Position numbers and translations under genes: made by a program
Assembly: GCF_002794255.1 (NCBI RefSeq)
Contig: NZ_PGGW01000069.1
Location: 610,877 to 674,876 of the forward strand
Direction of reading: 5' to 3'
Source of the DNA: Streptomyces carminius
GTDB taxonomy: Bacteria; Actinomycetota; Actinomycetes; Streptomycetales; Streptomycetaceae
DNA: 64,000 bases
In this document: one piece after another, positions 7,570-15,430 of the stretch
How the letters are laid out: each line of letters begins with the position of its first letter
Position numbering within the stretch: position 1 is the first letter of the stretch
Notes under the pieces: model-generated
Told to the model about the DNA's origin: nothing
Database searches by the model: none
What the model saw: only the letters and a program-made list of their open reading frames with translations

Positions 7570-8391
7570 ATGACCGCCCAGGGCTTCTCCGCCGACGACA
7601 TCGACACCAGCAGGCCGCACTCGGCCCGCATGTACGACTACTTCCTCGGAGGCAAGACCAACTACCCGGCCGACATCCAGGGCGCCGAGGCCGTCATCGG
7701 CATCTGGCCCGGGGTGCGGACCGGGGCCCAGGTCAACCGGGCCTTCATGCACCGGGCGGCCCGCTGGCTGGTGCGCGAGGCGGGCATCCGGCAGTTCCTG
7801 GACATCGGCACCGGTATACCGACCGAGCCCAACCTGCACCAGGTCGTACAGGGCGTGGCACCGCAGGCCCGGGTCGTCTACGCCGACAACGACCCCATCG
7901 TGCTGCGCTATGCGCAGGCCCTGCTGCGCAGTACGCCGGAGGGCCGCACCGTCTACCTGCACGCGGACGCGACCGAACCGGACTCCATCCTGGCCCACCC
8001 CGAGCTGCTCGAGACGCTGGACATGAGCCGTCCGGTCGCGCTCTCCCTCAACGCGCTGCTCCACTACATCAACGACGCGAAGAAGCCGTACGAACTGGTG
8101 GCCCGGCTGGTGGACGAGCTGCCCTCCGGCAGCTACCTCACCCTCAGCCACTGCACCCCCGACCTGGACCCCGAGACCTGGGACCGCCTGCACCGGATGT
8201 CGATGTCCGGCTCCGCGGCCTCCGCCCAGGACCGCACCCGCGAGCAGATCCTGCGGTTCTTCGACGGACTGGAGTTCGTCGAGCCCGGCCTGGTGGTCCC
8301 GCACCGCTGGAAGCCGGAACCGGACCAGCCGTACGCGGACGTCACCGACGCCGAGGTGTCCATGTTCGCGGGGGTGGCCCGCAAGCCCTGA
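7570..8391 (+). CDS. SAM-dependent methyltransferase, DUF574/Methyltransf_19 family
   Basis: A 273-residue protein from ATG 7570, preceded by GGGGAGAC. The opening SRPHSARMYDYFLGGKTNY and the SAM-binding motif FLDIGTGIPTEPNLHQV are diagnostic of PF04672. VYADNDPIVL follows as the acidic-loop motif. The family is abundant in Streptomyces and its substrates are unknown. It lies 39 bases after the DUF397 gene in the same direction. It probably forms the third gene of the XRE/DUF397 operon, a recurring association. Confidence 0.9.
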   Translation: MTAQGFSADDIDTSRPHSARMYDYFLGGKTNYPADIQGAEAVIGIWPGVRTGAQVNRAFMHRAARWLVREAGIRQFLDIGTGIPTEPNLHQVVQGVAPQARVVYADNDPIVLRYAQALLRSTPEGRTVYLHADATEPDSILAHPELLETLDMSRPVALSLNALLHYINDAKKPYELVARLVDELPSGSYLTLSHCTPDLDPETWDRLHRMSMSGSAASAQDRTREQILRFFDGLEFVEPGLVVPHRWKPEPDQPYADVTDAEVSMFAGVARKP

Positions 8392-8512
8392 CGCGCCGTG
8401 CCCCGCCCCCGCCGGTTCCGCCCCCGGATCGCGGCCCGTTCACGCGCGCCGGTGTCGGTGGCCGCGGCGGCGGGGGCGCGTAGCATCTCGGTCACGGTCG
8501 ACCGGGACGGGG

Positions 8513-8980
8513 GTGGCGGTGCGCACATGGGTGGCCTCGACCATCGGGCTGGCGCTGCTGGGCGCGGTCGCCGGCACGCTGTGGTACGTCAACGCGCCCC
8601 GGGGCGGCCTCGACCGCGCCGAACTGCGGCGGGTGGCGGCGGAGGCCGCCGGGTCCACGGCGGACCGGCGGATCCGGCACCACTCCTACCGGGCCGTCTC
8701 CGGTGAGGTGCGCCACGCGGTGGAGGAGGCCGCCCGGCGGCTGGACCTGCCGGTGCCGCACGTGGACGTCGTCGACGCCGAGAACCGGCCGGAGGACGTG
8801 CCGGGCGGCTATCTGACGACCTACCAGTTCCAGCTCACGGACGAGGTGAGCGGACTCGCGGTGTGCCTGGTGCTGGACGAGAAGGACCCGCGGAAGGGCC
8901 CGGCCGGCTTCGAGCCGTGGATCACCGAGGGGGAGTGCCGGCCCGGGCCCGCCCGGAACCGAGCCGGGACAGGGGACTGA
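8513..8980 (+). CDS. Membrane-anchored protein of unknown function
   Basis: A 155-residue protein from GTG 8513, with a GTG two codons later as an alternative. One N-terminal membrane helix (VASTIGLALLGAVAGTLWYV) acts as a signal anchor. The exported domain of about 120 residues includes VRHAVEEAARRLDLPVPHVD and a central YLTTYQFQLTDEVSGLAVCL. I do not recognise the family. It is convergent with the DedA gene 11 bases downstream. Confidence 0.75.
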   Translation: MAVRTWVASTIGLALLGAVAGTLWYVNAPRGGLDRAELRRVAAEAAGSTADRRIRHHSYRAVSGEVRHAVEEAARRLDLPVPHVDVVDAENRPEDVPGGYLTTYQFQLTDEVSGLAVCLVLDEKDPRKGPAGFEPWITEGECRPGPARNRAGTGD

Positions 8981-8991
8981 GCCGACAGGCG

Positions 8992-9618
8992 TCAGGACGC
9001 CTGCGCCTGCGCGGGCCTGCGCCGCACCAGATAGGCGGCCAGCGCGCCCGCCCCGAAGAGGGCCAGCACCGGGACCACCGTACCGAGCCAGCTCGCCCCC
9101 AGCCACTGTCCGCCGAAGTAGCCGACGCCGACGCCGTATCCCGACCAGACCAGGCCCGCCAGGGCCGACCAGGGAAGGAACTCCACGGCCCGCCGGTGAG
9201 CGGCGCCCGCCGCCAGGCTCATCACCGAGCGTCCGGCCGGGGCGAACCGGGCCAGCACGACCAGGGGGCCGCCGCCGGAGGTCAGGACATGGCCGAGCTG
9301 CCGCTGGGCGGCCGTCAGCCGACGGGAACGGGCGACGGCCCGGTCGAAGCGCGCACTGCCGCGCCAGGCGAGCCGGTACAGCACCAGATCGCCCAGGACG
9401 GACGCGGTGGCGGCGCACAGCACCAGCGCGCAGATCTCGGGGAGCGGGGCGTCGGCGGGCGGGGCGGGCAGACCGGCCGATCCCGCGACGGCGGTCGCGG
9501 CGGCGATCACGATGACACCGCTGGGCAGCACGGGCAGGAAGACGTCCAGCAGCACGGACAGTCCTATGAGCACGTAGATCCACGGTGCGTGGATCAGCTC
9601 CCCCAATGTCTCCTGCAC
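8992..9618 (-). CDS. DedA/SNARE-associated family membrane protein
   Basis: A 208-residue protein from GTG 9618, behind AGCAGGAA. It has hydrophobic segments at both ends and in the middle. The family signature runs DVFLPVLPSGVIVIAAA, VLGDLVLYRLAWRGSARF and ARFAPAGRSVMSLAAGAAH. DedA proteins are half-transporter-like and contribute to envelope homeostasis, and several flip polyprenyl-phosphate or phospholipid. The conserved G-R-F/A-P-x-x-R stretch is present. The C-terminal helix ends in an Arg-rich tail. Confidence 0.88.
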   Translation of the reverse strand: MQETLGELIHAPWIYVLIGLSVLLDVFLPVLPSGVIVIAAATAVAGSAGLPAPPADAPLPEICALVLCAATASVLGDLVLYRLAWRGSARFDRAVARSRRLTAAQRQLGHVLTSGGGPLVVLARFAPAGRSVMSLAAGAAHRRAVEFLPWSALAGLVWSGYGVGVGYFGGQWLGASWLGTVVPVLALFGAGALAAYLVRRRPAQAQAS

Positions 9619-10283
9619 TTCCTGCTCCCCCGGCCGGCCCTGGTCTGGGCGGTGTCTCGTCGTACAGCGTACGCCCGCGGTCCCCGTACGGATCGGCCGG
9701 GGTGCGCGGCGGCACCCCTTCCTCCGGGAACGGCGGGATGTGACGGAGCCTAGGGGAGCGGACCGACAGGCCACGACGGCCTGTGGAGGTACTTCCGGGG
9801 TCCCCCCGGAGGACGATGCGTCCCGGAGCGGGACATGCCGTGGTGCGCGGCGCGGACGGCGGTGGCGGCCGTCGCGGTGGTGACGGTGCTGGTGGGGGCG
9901 CGGACGGCGGACGCGGCGGCGTTCCGGGCGGCCACCCGGCGAGTGAGACCTGAGGGGGAGGGAGAGGGGGAGGGCGGGGCGTCGCCGCACCGGCGGGGCG
10001 GACGCCGGTGCCCGGCATCCCGGCGGCAGGGGCACGACGGCGGTGCCTCCCCGTGCGCGGCCCGGAGGCGGCCGCCCTCACGGGGCGCACCTCCGCGTCC
10101 GGCCCGGGGGCTCCGGGCCCGCCGGGGCCCCGGGGGCACCGGGTCCGCGGACGCCGTCCACCGGCCCCGCACGCGGATCCGGGGAACTCCCGCACAGCCC
10201 CCGGGGAAAGAATCCCGGGCCCGACCGCGCCACCGGCGACGGCGGCGGAAGTGCGGCACCGCCGGACGCGCGGACGGACCGCC
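9619..10283. other. About 665 bases without a supportable gene
   Basis: Very GC-rich sequence between the DedA start and the PhoD stop. Frames are open on both strands but their translations are Arg/Pro/Gly-rich and resemble no protein. An ATG at 9835 with a good GGAG site begins a signal-peptide-like stretch (AVAAVAVVTVLVGARTADA). Its frame then runs without a stop deep into the antisense of the PhoD gene, so I do not call it. The DedA promoter should lie within 9619-9750. Confidence 0.5.
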
Positions 10284-12101
10284 TCACCCCGCCCGGCCGC
10301 CCGGGCGGCCGGACCGCTCCGGGGCGGCGGTGCCGTCGGCGCCTTCGCCGGGGCGGGCGGCGGGACCGGGTCCGGGACCGGGGCCGCTCAGCTCCCGGTC
10401 GAGGACCGTCTCCAGGACGGGGCCGCCGCCCTCGCCGCCGTCACGCGTCCGGTCCAGCCGCAGCCGGGCGCGGCGGCCGTGCAGGGCGAGCGTCATCAAC
10501 TGGTTCCCGAACCACGGGCCGCCGGTCTTCCGCCAGCCGACCGGCGGCCGTCCGGCCCGCCCGTGCCGGGCCAGGATCCGGCCGAGCAGCCGGCCGGTGC
10601 GGCTCCAGCCGAAGCGGAAGCCCCAGCGCATCACCGCCGGAACACTGTTGTGCATCGGCGAGCAGGTCAGCTGCGCCACCCGGGCGTCCACCGGCTCCCC
10701 GAAGTCCGGCTCGGCGGTGTACGCGTGGTGCACGTCGCCGGAGAGCACCAGCACCGTCGCCGGGGCCGCCGGGCCCCGGCCCGCCGCCGCGAGCAGCTCG
10801 CCCAGCCGTCCGAAGGACTCCGGGAAGGCCGCCCAGTGCTCCAGGTCGGCCGCCTGCCGCACCTTCTCGCCCAGCCGCGCCCAGCGCGGCCCCCGGGTGC
10901 CCCGGCACAGCGCGGCGTTCCATGCCTCGGCGTCGTGGACGGCGGGCGGCAGCAGCCAGGGCAGTGACGAGCCGATCAGCAGGTGGTCGTACGAACCATG
11001 CCCGTCGAACACCTGCTCGCGCAGCCACCGCCCCTCGTCGGCGTCCAGCATCGCGCGGTCGTCCTCGGCCAGGACGCGGGCGGCCCGGGTGTCCACCATC
11101 AGCAGCCGGACCCGGCCCAGATCGCGGCGGTAGCTCCAGCGGGCGGCGGCCGGATCGGCGTCGGCGCGCCCGGCGAACTCCCGCAGCGCGCCGGCCGCGT
11201 CGCCGTCCGTGCTCCGCACCACCGCGTACAGCTCGTCGGCGGCCAGCTCGGCGGGGGAGAGGTTGCCCAGGTGCTGGTGGACCCAGTAGGAGGTCAGCCC
11301 GCCCAGCACCCGCTCGCGCCACCAGGAGGTGGCGCGGATCCCCCGGCGCCAGGCCTCGCTGGTGTTCCAGTCGTCGATCAGATCATGGTCGTCGAAGATC
11401 ATGCAGGTGGGGACGGTGGACAGCAGCCAGCGCACCCGGGGGTCGAGCCAGGACTCCTCGTACAGCCAGGTGTACTCCTCGTAGTCCGCCACCTGCCCCC
11501 AGGGCGGTTCCGCCAGGCTCCGGTGGGAGGCGATCCGGCGGCGCATCACCTCGGAGGTCTCGTCCGCGTACACCTGGTCGCCCAGGAGCAGCAGGACGTC
11601 GGGGCGCTCGGCGGTGCCGGCCAGGATCTGCCGGGCGAGGGTGTCCAGGGCGTCGGGGCCGATCGCGGCGTGCCCGGCGGCGGAGGGCCGGGCGGCCCAG
11701 CGGCAGGAGCCGAAGGCGACGCGCAGCGGCGGTCCGTCCGGCCCTCCGCCGCCACCGCCGCCGGCGGCGGACGGGTCCGACGGCGGGAGGGTCCGGACGG
11801 CGGGGGGCGGGAAGGGGGAGTCGGGCGGCGGCCAGACCTGTTCGCCGTCCAGCAGCACGCGGTAGGGCGTCTCGGTGCCGGGGCGCAGCCCGGTGACGGG
11901 GATCAGGGCGTAGTGGTGTCCGGCGACCTGCCAGGTGCGGCAGGAGGCGCGCGGCCCCGCGTCGTCCCGCGGTTCCCCGCCGCCCCGCGGTTCCGGTCCG
12001 CACCGCACCTCGGCCTCGCAGGGCCGGTCGGTCTCGACCCAGACGGTCGCGGAGTCGGTGTCGGCGTACCGCAGCAGCGGTCCCAGGCGCAGTCCGGCCA
12101 T
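10284..12101 (-). CDS. PhoD-like alkaline phosphatase/phosphodiesterase
   Basis: A 605-residue protein from ATG 12101 (MAGLRLGPLLRYADTDSATV). An N-terminal fibronectin-like domain of about 110 residues precedes a Gly-rich linker. The metallophosphatase domain follows with VAFGSCRWA, LLLLGDQVYAD, MIFDDHDLIDDWN and VLSGDVHHAY. These are the metal-ligand motifs of PF09423 PhoD enzymes, which use Fe/Ca or related two-metal centres. There is no signal peptide, so it differs from secreted Tat-exported PhoD and belongs to the cytoplasmic PhoD-like group. The C-terminal about 40 residues are Gly/Pro-rich. Confidence 0.9.
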   Translation of the reverse strand: MAGLRLGPLLRYADTDSATVWVETDRPCEAEVRCGPEPRGGGEPRDDAGPRASCRTWQVAGHHYALIPVTGLRPGTETPYRVLLDGEQVWPPPDSPFPPPAVRTLPPSDPSAAGGGGGGGPDGPPLRVAFGSCRWAARPSAAGHAAIGPDALDTLARQILAGTAERPDVLLLLGDQVYADETSEVMRRRIASHRSLAEPPWGQVADYEEYTWLYEESWLDPRVRWLLSTVPTCMIFDDHDLIDDWNTSEAWRRGIRATSWWRERVLGGLTSYWVHQHLGNLSPAELAADELYAVVRSTDGDAAGALREFAGRADADPAAARWSYRRDLGRVRLLMVDTRAARVLAEDDRAMLDADEGRWLREQVFDGHGSYDHLLIGSSLPWLLPPAVHDAEAWNAALCRGTRGPRWARLGEKVRQAADLEHWAAFPESFGRLGELLAAAGRGPAAPATVLVLSGDVHHAYTAEPDFGEPVDARVAQLTCSPMHNSVPAVMRWGFRFGWSRTGRLLGRILARHGRAGRPPVGWRKTGGPWFGNQLMTLALHGRRARLRLDRTRDGGEGGGPVLETVLDRELSGPGPGPGPAARPGEGADGTAAPERSGRPGGRAG

Positions 12102-12202
12102 GCGGGCGGCCCTCCCTCCGTCGTTCGGACGTGTCGTTCCGGTTCCGGATGCTACGTCGCTCCGGGAGTGGCGGGGGAGGGCCGCAGGGGCAGGAAGGCG
12201 GT

Positions 12203-12874
12203 TCAGCAGCCGCCGAGCACGCTGCTGAGCTTGTTCCTCTCGGCGGAGTCCACGGACAGGCCGTAGTCGTACTTCACCCACACCCACATCCGGGCGTAGG
12301 TGCAGTGGTAGGCGGTGCGCGGCGGCATCCACTCCGCCGGGTCCTTGTCGCCCTTGGCCTGGTTGACGTTGTCGGTGACGGCGATGAGCTGCGCGATGCC
12401 CAGCTCGTTGGCGAACGCCTGGCGCTTCGCGGTGCTCCAGGAGCTCGCGCCCGAGCGCCAGGCCTCGGCGAGCGGCACGACGTGGTCGATGTCCACGTCG
12501 GAGGCGGCGTACCAGGTGGCGCCGTCGAAGGGGGAGTACCAGCGGCCGCCGGTCGCCGCACAACTGCTGTTCCGCACCACGTCCGTGCCGTCCCGCTTCA
12601 GGACGACCTCGCGGGTGTTGCAGCTGCCGCTCTGGGTGATCCAGTGCGGGAACCTGTCGCGGCTGTAGCCGCTGGAGGAGCCCTCGGCGCGGACGGTCAG
12701 GGCGTTCAGGTAGGAGCGGGCGGTGGCGGCGCTCGGCGGGGTGGGCGGCGCGGCCTGGGCGGTGGGGCCGGTCAGGAGCAGCAGGCCGGCGCAGAGGGCG
12801 AGGAGGGTGCCGAGGAGCGTGGCTCGACGCGCGTAGAAGCCGTGCCGTGCGAAGGCGCCGCGGGTGCGGTGCAT
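12203..12874 (-). CDS. Secreted HNH endonuclease family protein (DUF1524-like)
   Basis: A 223-residue protein from ATG 12874, preceded by AAGGGAGA. A signal peptide spans about residues 1-41 (LLGTLLALCAGLLLLTGP then TAQAAP). The mature part has the DUF1524/PF07510 HNH centre DIDHVVPLAEAWRSGA, then LIAVTDNVNQAKGDKDPAEW and ends in Cys. Several cysteines suggest disulfides outside the cell. Streptomyces secrete such nucleases during development and for nutrient scavenging. The gene lies upstream of PhoD in the same direction, 101 bases apart, which may form a DNA/phosphate-scavenging pair. Confidence 0.9.
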   Translation of the reverse strand: MHRTRGAFARHGFYARRATLLGTLLALCAGLLLLTGPTAQAAPPTPPSAATARSYLNALTVRAEGSSSGYSRDRFPHWITQSGSCNTREVVLKRDGTDVVRNSSCAATGGRWYSPFDGATWYAASDVDIDHVVPLAEAWRSGASSWSTAKRQAFANELGIAQLIAVTDNVNQAKGDKDPAEWMPPRTAYHCTYARMWVWVKYDYGLSVDSAERNKLSSVLGGC

Positions 12875-13123
12875 GCGATCTCCCTTGGGGTGGGGTGGTG
12901 GGGAACGGCGTGGGGCGGGGCGTGACCTCCGTCAGGGTGGCGGCGGAAGGTTTCCTCCCGGTGGGTGCCAGGTAACAGGGTGAGGACATGAACACGTCAT
13001 ATCAAGGGCGCGGTCCGGGGTTTCCGTCCGCCGGGCGTCCGCCCGCGCGCGGTGACGCGGTGCGGCTGCACGCGCCGCGCCGCGGGGTCCGCCGCCTCCG
13101 GTGACGGCGGGCCCCGCCGGGGT

Positions 13124-13153
13124 TTGGGGAGGCGGCGGGGGATCCCGTAGGGT
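13124..13153 (+). promoter_or_regulatory. Candidate promoter of the Mn riboswitch transcript
   Basis: TTGGGG (13124-13129) and TAGGGT (13148-13153) are separated by 18 bases, about 10 bases before the riboswitch P1 helix begins. The spacing and position fit a housekeeping-sigma promoter. Confidence 0.4.
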
Positions 13154-13162
13154 GAGTGGCGT

Positions 13163-13276
13163 CTGAAGGGGAGTAGCTCTTCGCCGGACCGTCGACATAC
13201 TGGCCGGCCCGCCGTGAGGCGGTCCGGCCCGGCGCCCGGAGCCGGTGCTCGCGCACCGTGCCAGCGAGACCTTCGG
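13163..13276 (+). promoter_or_regulatory. yybP-ykoY manganese riboswitch
   Basis: The conserved blocks of this class occur in order: AAGGGGAGTAGC at 13166-13177, CGTCGACATACTGG near 13190-13203 and GCGAGACC at 13264-13271. P1 can form over seven pairs, 13163-13169 (CTGAAGG) with 13270-13276 (CCTTCGG). This class senses Mn2+ and typically controls Mn exporters. The downstream gene is a GDT1/TMEM165 family member, so function and ligand agree. The switch ends 100 bases before the start codon, leaving room for an expression platform. Confidence 0.93.
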
Positions 13277-13376
13277 CCGCAGTGTTCATGTTCTTCCGTG
13301 ACGCTGCCGTGCCGAAGTGTGTTCGCTCCCCGGCGGGCCCCTCGGTTCCGGCGGCCCGACCGAACCGGGAGCCCCC

Positions 13377-13958
13377 GTGCTCAGCCTCACCGTCTCCGCC
13401 GTGACCTTCGGCGTCGTCTTCCTCGCCGAGCTGCCCGACAAGACCGCCCTCGCGGGCCTGGTGCTGGGCACCCGCTACCGCGCCTCGTACGTCTTCGCGG
13501 GTGTCGCCGCCGCCTTCGCCGTCCACGTCGCGCTCGCCGTCGCCGCGGGCAGCGTGCTCACCCTGCTCCCGCAGCAACTCGTCCAGGGGATCACCGGCGC
13601 GCTGTTCCTGGGGGGCGCACTGGTGCTGCTGCTGAAGCGGGAGGACGGGGAGGAGGTGGTGCGCGGGCCCGCCGACCAGTCCTTCTGGAAGGTGGCGGCC
13701 AGCGGCTTCACGCTGATCCTGGTCGCCGAGTTCGGTGATCTCACCCAGATCATGACCGCCAACCTCGCCGCCCGCTACGAGGACCCGTTCTCGGTGGCCC
13801 TCGGCGCGGTCCTCGCCCTGTGGGCGGTCGCGGCCGTCGGCATCGTGGGCGGCCGCGCGCTGATGCGCCGGGTGCCGCTGAAGACGATCACCAGGGTCGC
13901 GGCCGGGGTGATGCTCGTGCTGGCGGCCCTCAGCTTCCACGAGGCGCTGACCGCCTGA
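13377..13958 (+). CDS. GDT1/TMEM165 (UPF0016) family manganese exporter
   Basis: A 193-residue membrane protein from GTG 13377 with about six hydrophobic segments. The two inverted-repeat signature motifs E-x-G-D-(K/R)-(T/S) are present as ELPDKT (E18, D21) and EFGDLT (E118, D121). These form the cation-binding site of the GDT1 family, whose bacterial members (MneA and relatives) export Mn2+. The first motif has Pro in place of Gly, and the second has Leu instead of the usual Lys/Arg. Expression is presumably turned on by Mn2+ through the riboswitch upstream. A strong hairpin terminator follows. Confidence 0.92.
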   Translation: MLSLTVSAVTFGVVFLAELPDKTALAGLVLGTRYRASYVFAGVAAAFAVHVALAVAAGSVLTLLPQQLVQGITGALFLGGALVLLLKREDGEEVVRGPADQSFWKVAASGFTLILVAEFGDLTQIMTANLAARYEDPFSVALGAVLALWAVAAVGIVGGRALMRRVPLKTITRVAAGVMLVLAALSFHEALTA

Positions 13959-13975
13959 GCGCGGGGCGCGTCCTC

Positions 13976-14003
13976 GGCGGCGCCGGACGGGTCCGGCGCC
14001 GCC
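13976..14003 (+). terminator. Hairpin terminator after the Mn exporter gene
   Basis: GGCGGCGCCGGAC (13976-13988) pairs perfectly with 13991-14003, a 13-bp stem starting 17 bases after the stop. The remaining 14004-14262 up to the convergent gene hold no gene. One AT-rich palindrome, ACCAT-ACAAA-ATGGT, occurs at 14201-14215. Confidence 0.75.
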
Positions 14004-14262
14004 GGAGGCGGCCACGCCCCGTCCGCGGGCCGGCGGGGAGGAAGGCCCGGTGCGGGGCGCGGGTCTGTGGAAGCCGTCGCTCGGACCGCTCCGGAACGAG
14101 GTCCGGGTGCGGGGAACGGCGGGGAACAGAGTGGCCCGCCCGCCGGTCAGGGAACCCCGCTGTCAGGTGCGGAGAACGGGCGGAACCACTTTGTTCTTCC
14201 ACCATACAAAATGGTCGGCCTTCGCGCCACCCCGCCACGGGGTATCCGGTGCCGCCTCCGGA

Positions 14263-15177
14263 TCAGCGACCGCCGCCGGTGGCCCTCTCCAGAGCCCGCC
14301 GGGTGTGGGGCCCGTACACGCCCTCGGGGTCGCCCCGCACGCCGTACCAGCCCTGGAACCGGGCCACGCCGTCGCGGACCGCGCGGTCGTACACGCCGTC
14401 CACGTCGCCCTGGTAGGCGTTGGTGTGGCGCAGCCGGATCTGCAGCTCGTAGACCTCCGGGCCGGTGTCGCCCTCGCGCAGTACGGGCTCCTGGCCGCTG
14501 CTCTGCTCCTCGTCGCCGCGGCCGTCCCGGTCGTCCTGGCCGTCCTGGCCGTTCCGGCCGTCCGTGTCGTCCCACCAGTCGTGGTCGCCGCCGTTCCAGT
14601 TCCCTTCCCCGGGTTCTCCGGAGGGCGAGGCCGCCGGGGACTCCCGTCCGGCGGGCGGGGCGGAGGAGTCGCGGGCGGTGGGGGTGGCGGACGGGGCGGG
14701 AGTCCGGGACGGGCTCGCCGGGGGTGAGGAGGACGGCGAGGGCGGGGCGGAGGAGGGCGCGGCGGACGGGCTCGCCCCCGCCCCCTGCCCGTCCTCGGGC
14801 GGCGGGGCGCTCGAGGTGGCGGTCCGGCTGTCGAAGCGGGCCTCGTCGAAGGGGTCGTCGTTCTGCGCGAACATCCCGATGACGAGCGCGCTGGAACCGA
14901 TCACGGCCAGTGCGGCGCCGCCCATGGCCAGCGCCGCGCCGCGGCCCACGCGGCGCCCGGGCCGGTGCCGCGGCGCGCCGTCCACGGCCTGCAGGACGAC
15001 CGTGTCGTCGTCCGTGCGCCGGGCCCGCTCGAACATCGCCAGATCGGCCGGATCCGGCCCCTCGTCGGGTACGGCCGCCCGCCGGGGCATCACCTCCACC
15101 TCGGCGCACCGGCAGGTCGCCCGGCCGGAGGCGTCGGCAGGCCTCCGGCATATGGGGCAGATCGGCGTATCCGCCAC
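14263..15177 (-). CDS. Membrane protein with N-terminal zinc-ribbon-like motif and C-terminal peptidoglycan-binding domain
   Basis: A 304-residue protein from GTG 15177. The N-terminus has a possible four-cysteine cluster (CPICRRPA then ATCRCAE, residues about 6-28). A cytoplasmic linker follows, then one membrane helix (ALAMGGAALAVIGSSALVIG, about 80-100). A long Ser/Pro/Asp-rich spacer leads to a single PG_binding_1 domain (VLREGDTGPEVYELQIRLR to GPHTRRALERATGG). The topology suggests a cytoplasmic N-terminus and a wall-attached C-terminus. This could couple wall state to a cytoplasmic partner. No enzymatic domain is seen. Confidence 0.85.
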   Translation of the reverse strand: MADTPICPICRRPADASGRATCRCAEVEVMPRRAAVPDEGPDPADLAMFERARRTDDDTVVLQAVDGAPRHRPGRRVGRGAALAMGGAALAVIGSSALVIGMFAQNDDPFDEARFDSRTATSSAPPPEDGQGAGASPSAAPSSAPPSPSSSPPASPSRTPAPSATPTARDSSAPPAGRESPAASPSGEPGEGNWNGGDHDWWDDTDGRNGQDGQDDRDGRGDEEQSSGQEPVLREGDTGPEVYELQIRLRHTNAYQGDVDGVYDRAVRDGVARFQGWYGVRGDPEGVYGPHTRRALERATGGGR

Positions 15178-15216
15178 TGGGGGCTCCCCTCCCTCAGAAG
15201 TGCCACCTCTCGAAAC

Positions 15217-15248
15217 GTCACAGAGGTTACCAACGGTTCCTGTGTGAC
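15217..15248. promoter_or_regulatory. 32-base imperfect inverted repeat between divergent genes
   Basis: GTCACAGAGG (15217-15226) and CCTGTGTGAC (15239-15248) are inverted copies matching at 9 of 10 positions, with a 12-base spacer. The repeat sits 40 bases from the PG-binding gene start and 183 bases from the MFS start. It is a plausible operator. The cognate regulator is unknown. Confidence 0.45.
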
Positions 15249-15430
15249 GACTCAGCCCTTCGGGACAGGACCGGCGCGTCCCCGCGCCGGACGGCGCGCG
15301 ATGGTGCCGCACGCTGCTTGGCCCGCCGTTCCCTGGGCACCCGCCCCCGGTGACGCGCCCCGCGAACCGCCCGGGACGCCCGGCACCGCGGTGTGCGCGC
15401 CCGGATCCGTACACCGGTGAGGAGGCGTCC

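Noticed and set aside
9835..11133. Open frame starting with a signal-peptide-like sequence and a good GGAG site
   Set aside because: The frame stays open far into the antisense of the well-supported PhoD gene and its translation beyond residue 35 is Arg/Pro/Gly-rich. Random openness is expected at this GC content.
12101..12995. A 903-residue minus-strand frame suggesting a fusion of upstream sequence with PhoD
   Set aside because: The upstream part is the out-of-frame shadow of the HNH nuclease gene. The PhoD homology starts cleanly at ATG 12101.
14201..14215. ACCAT-ACAAA-ATGGT palindrome between convergent genes as an operator or att site
   Set aside because: It is short, downstream of both genes and single-copy as far as I can see. 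Nothing supports a function.
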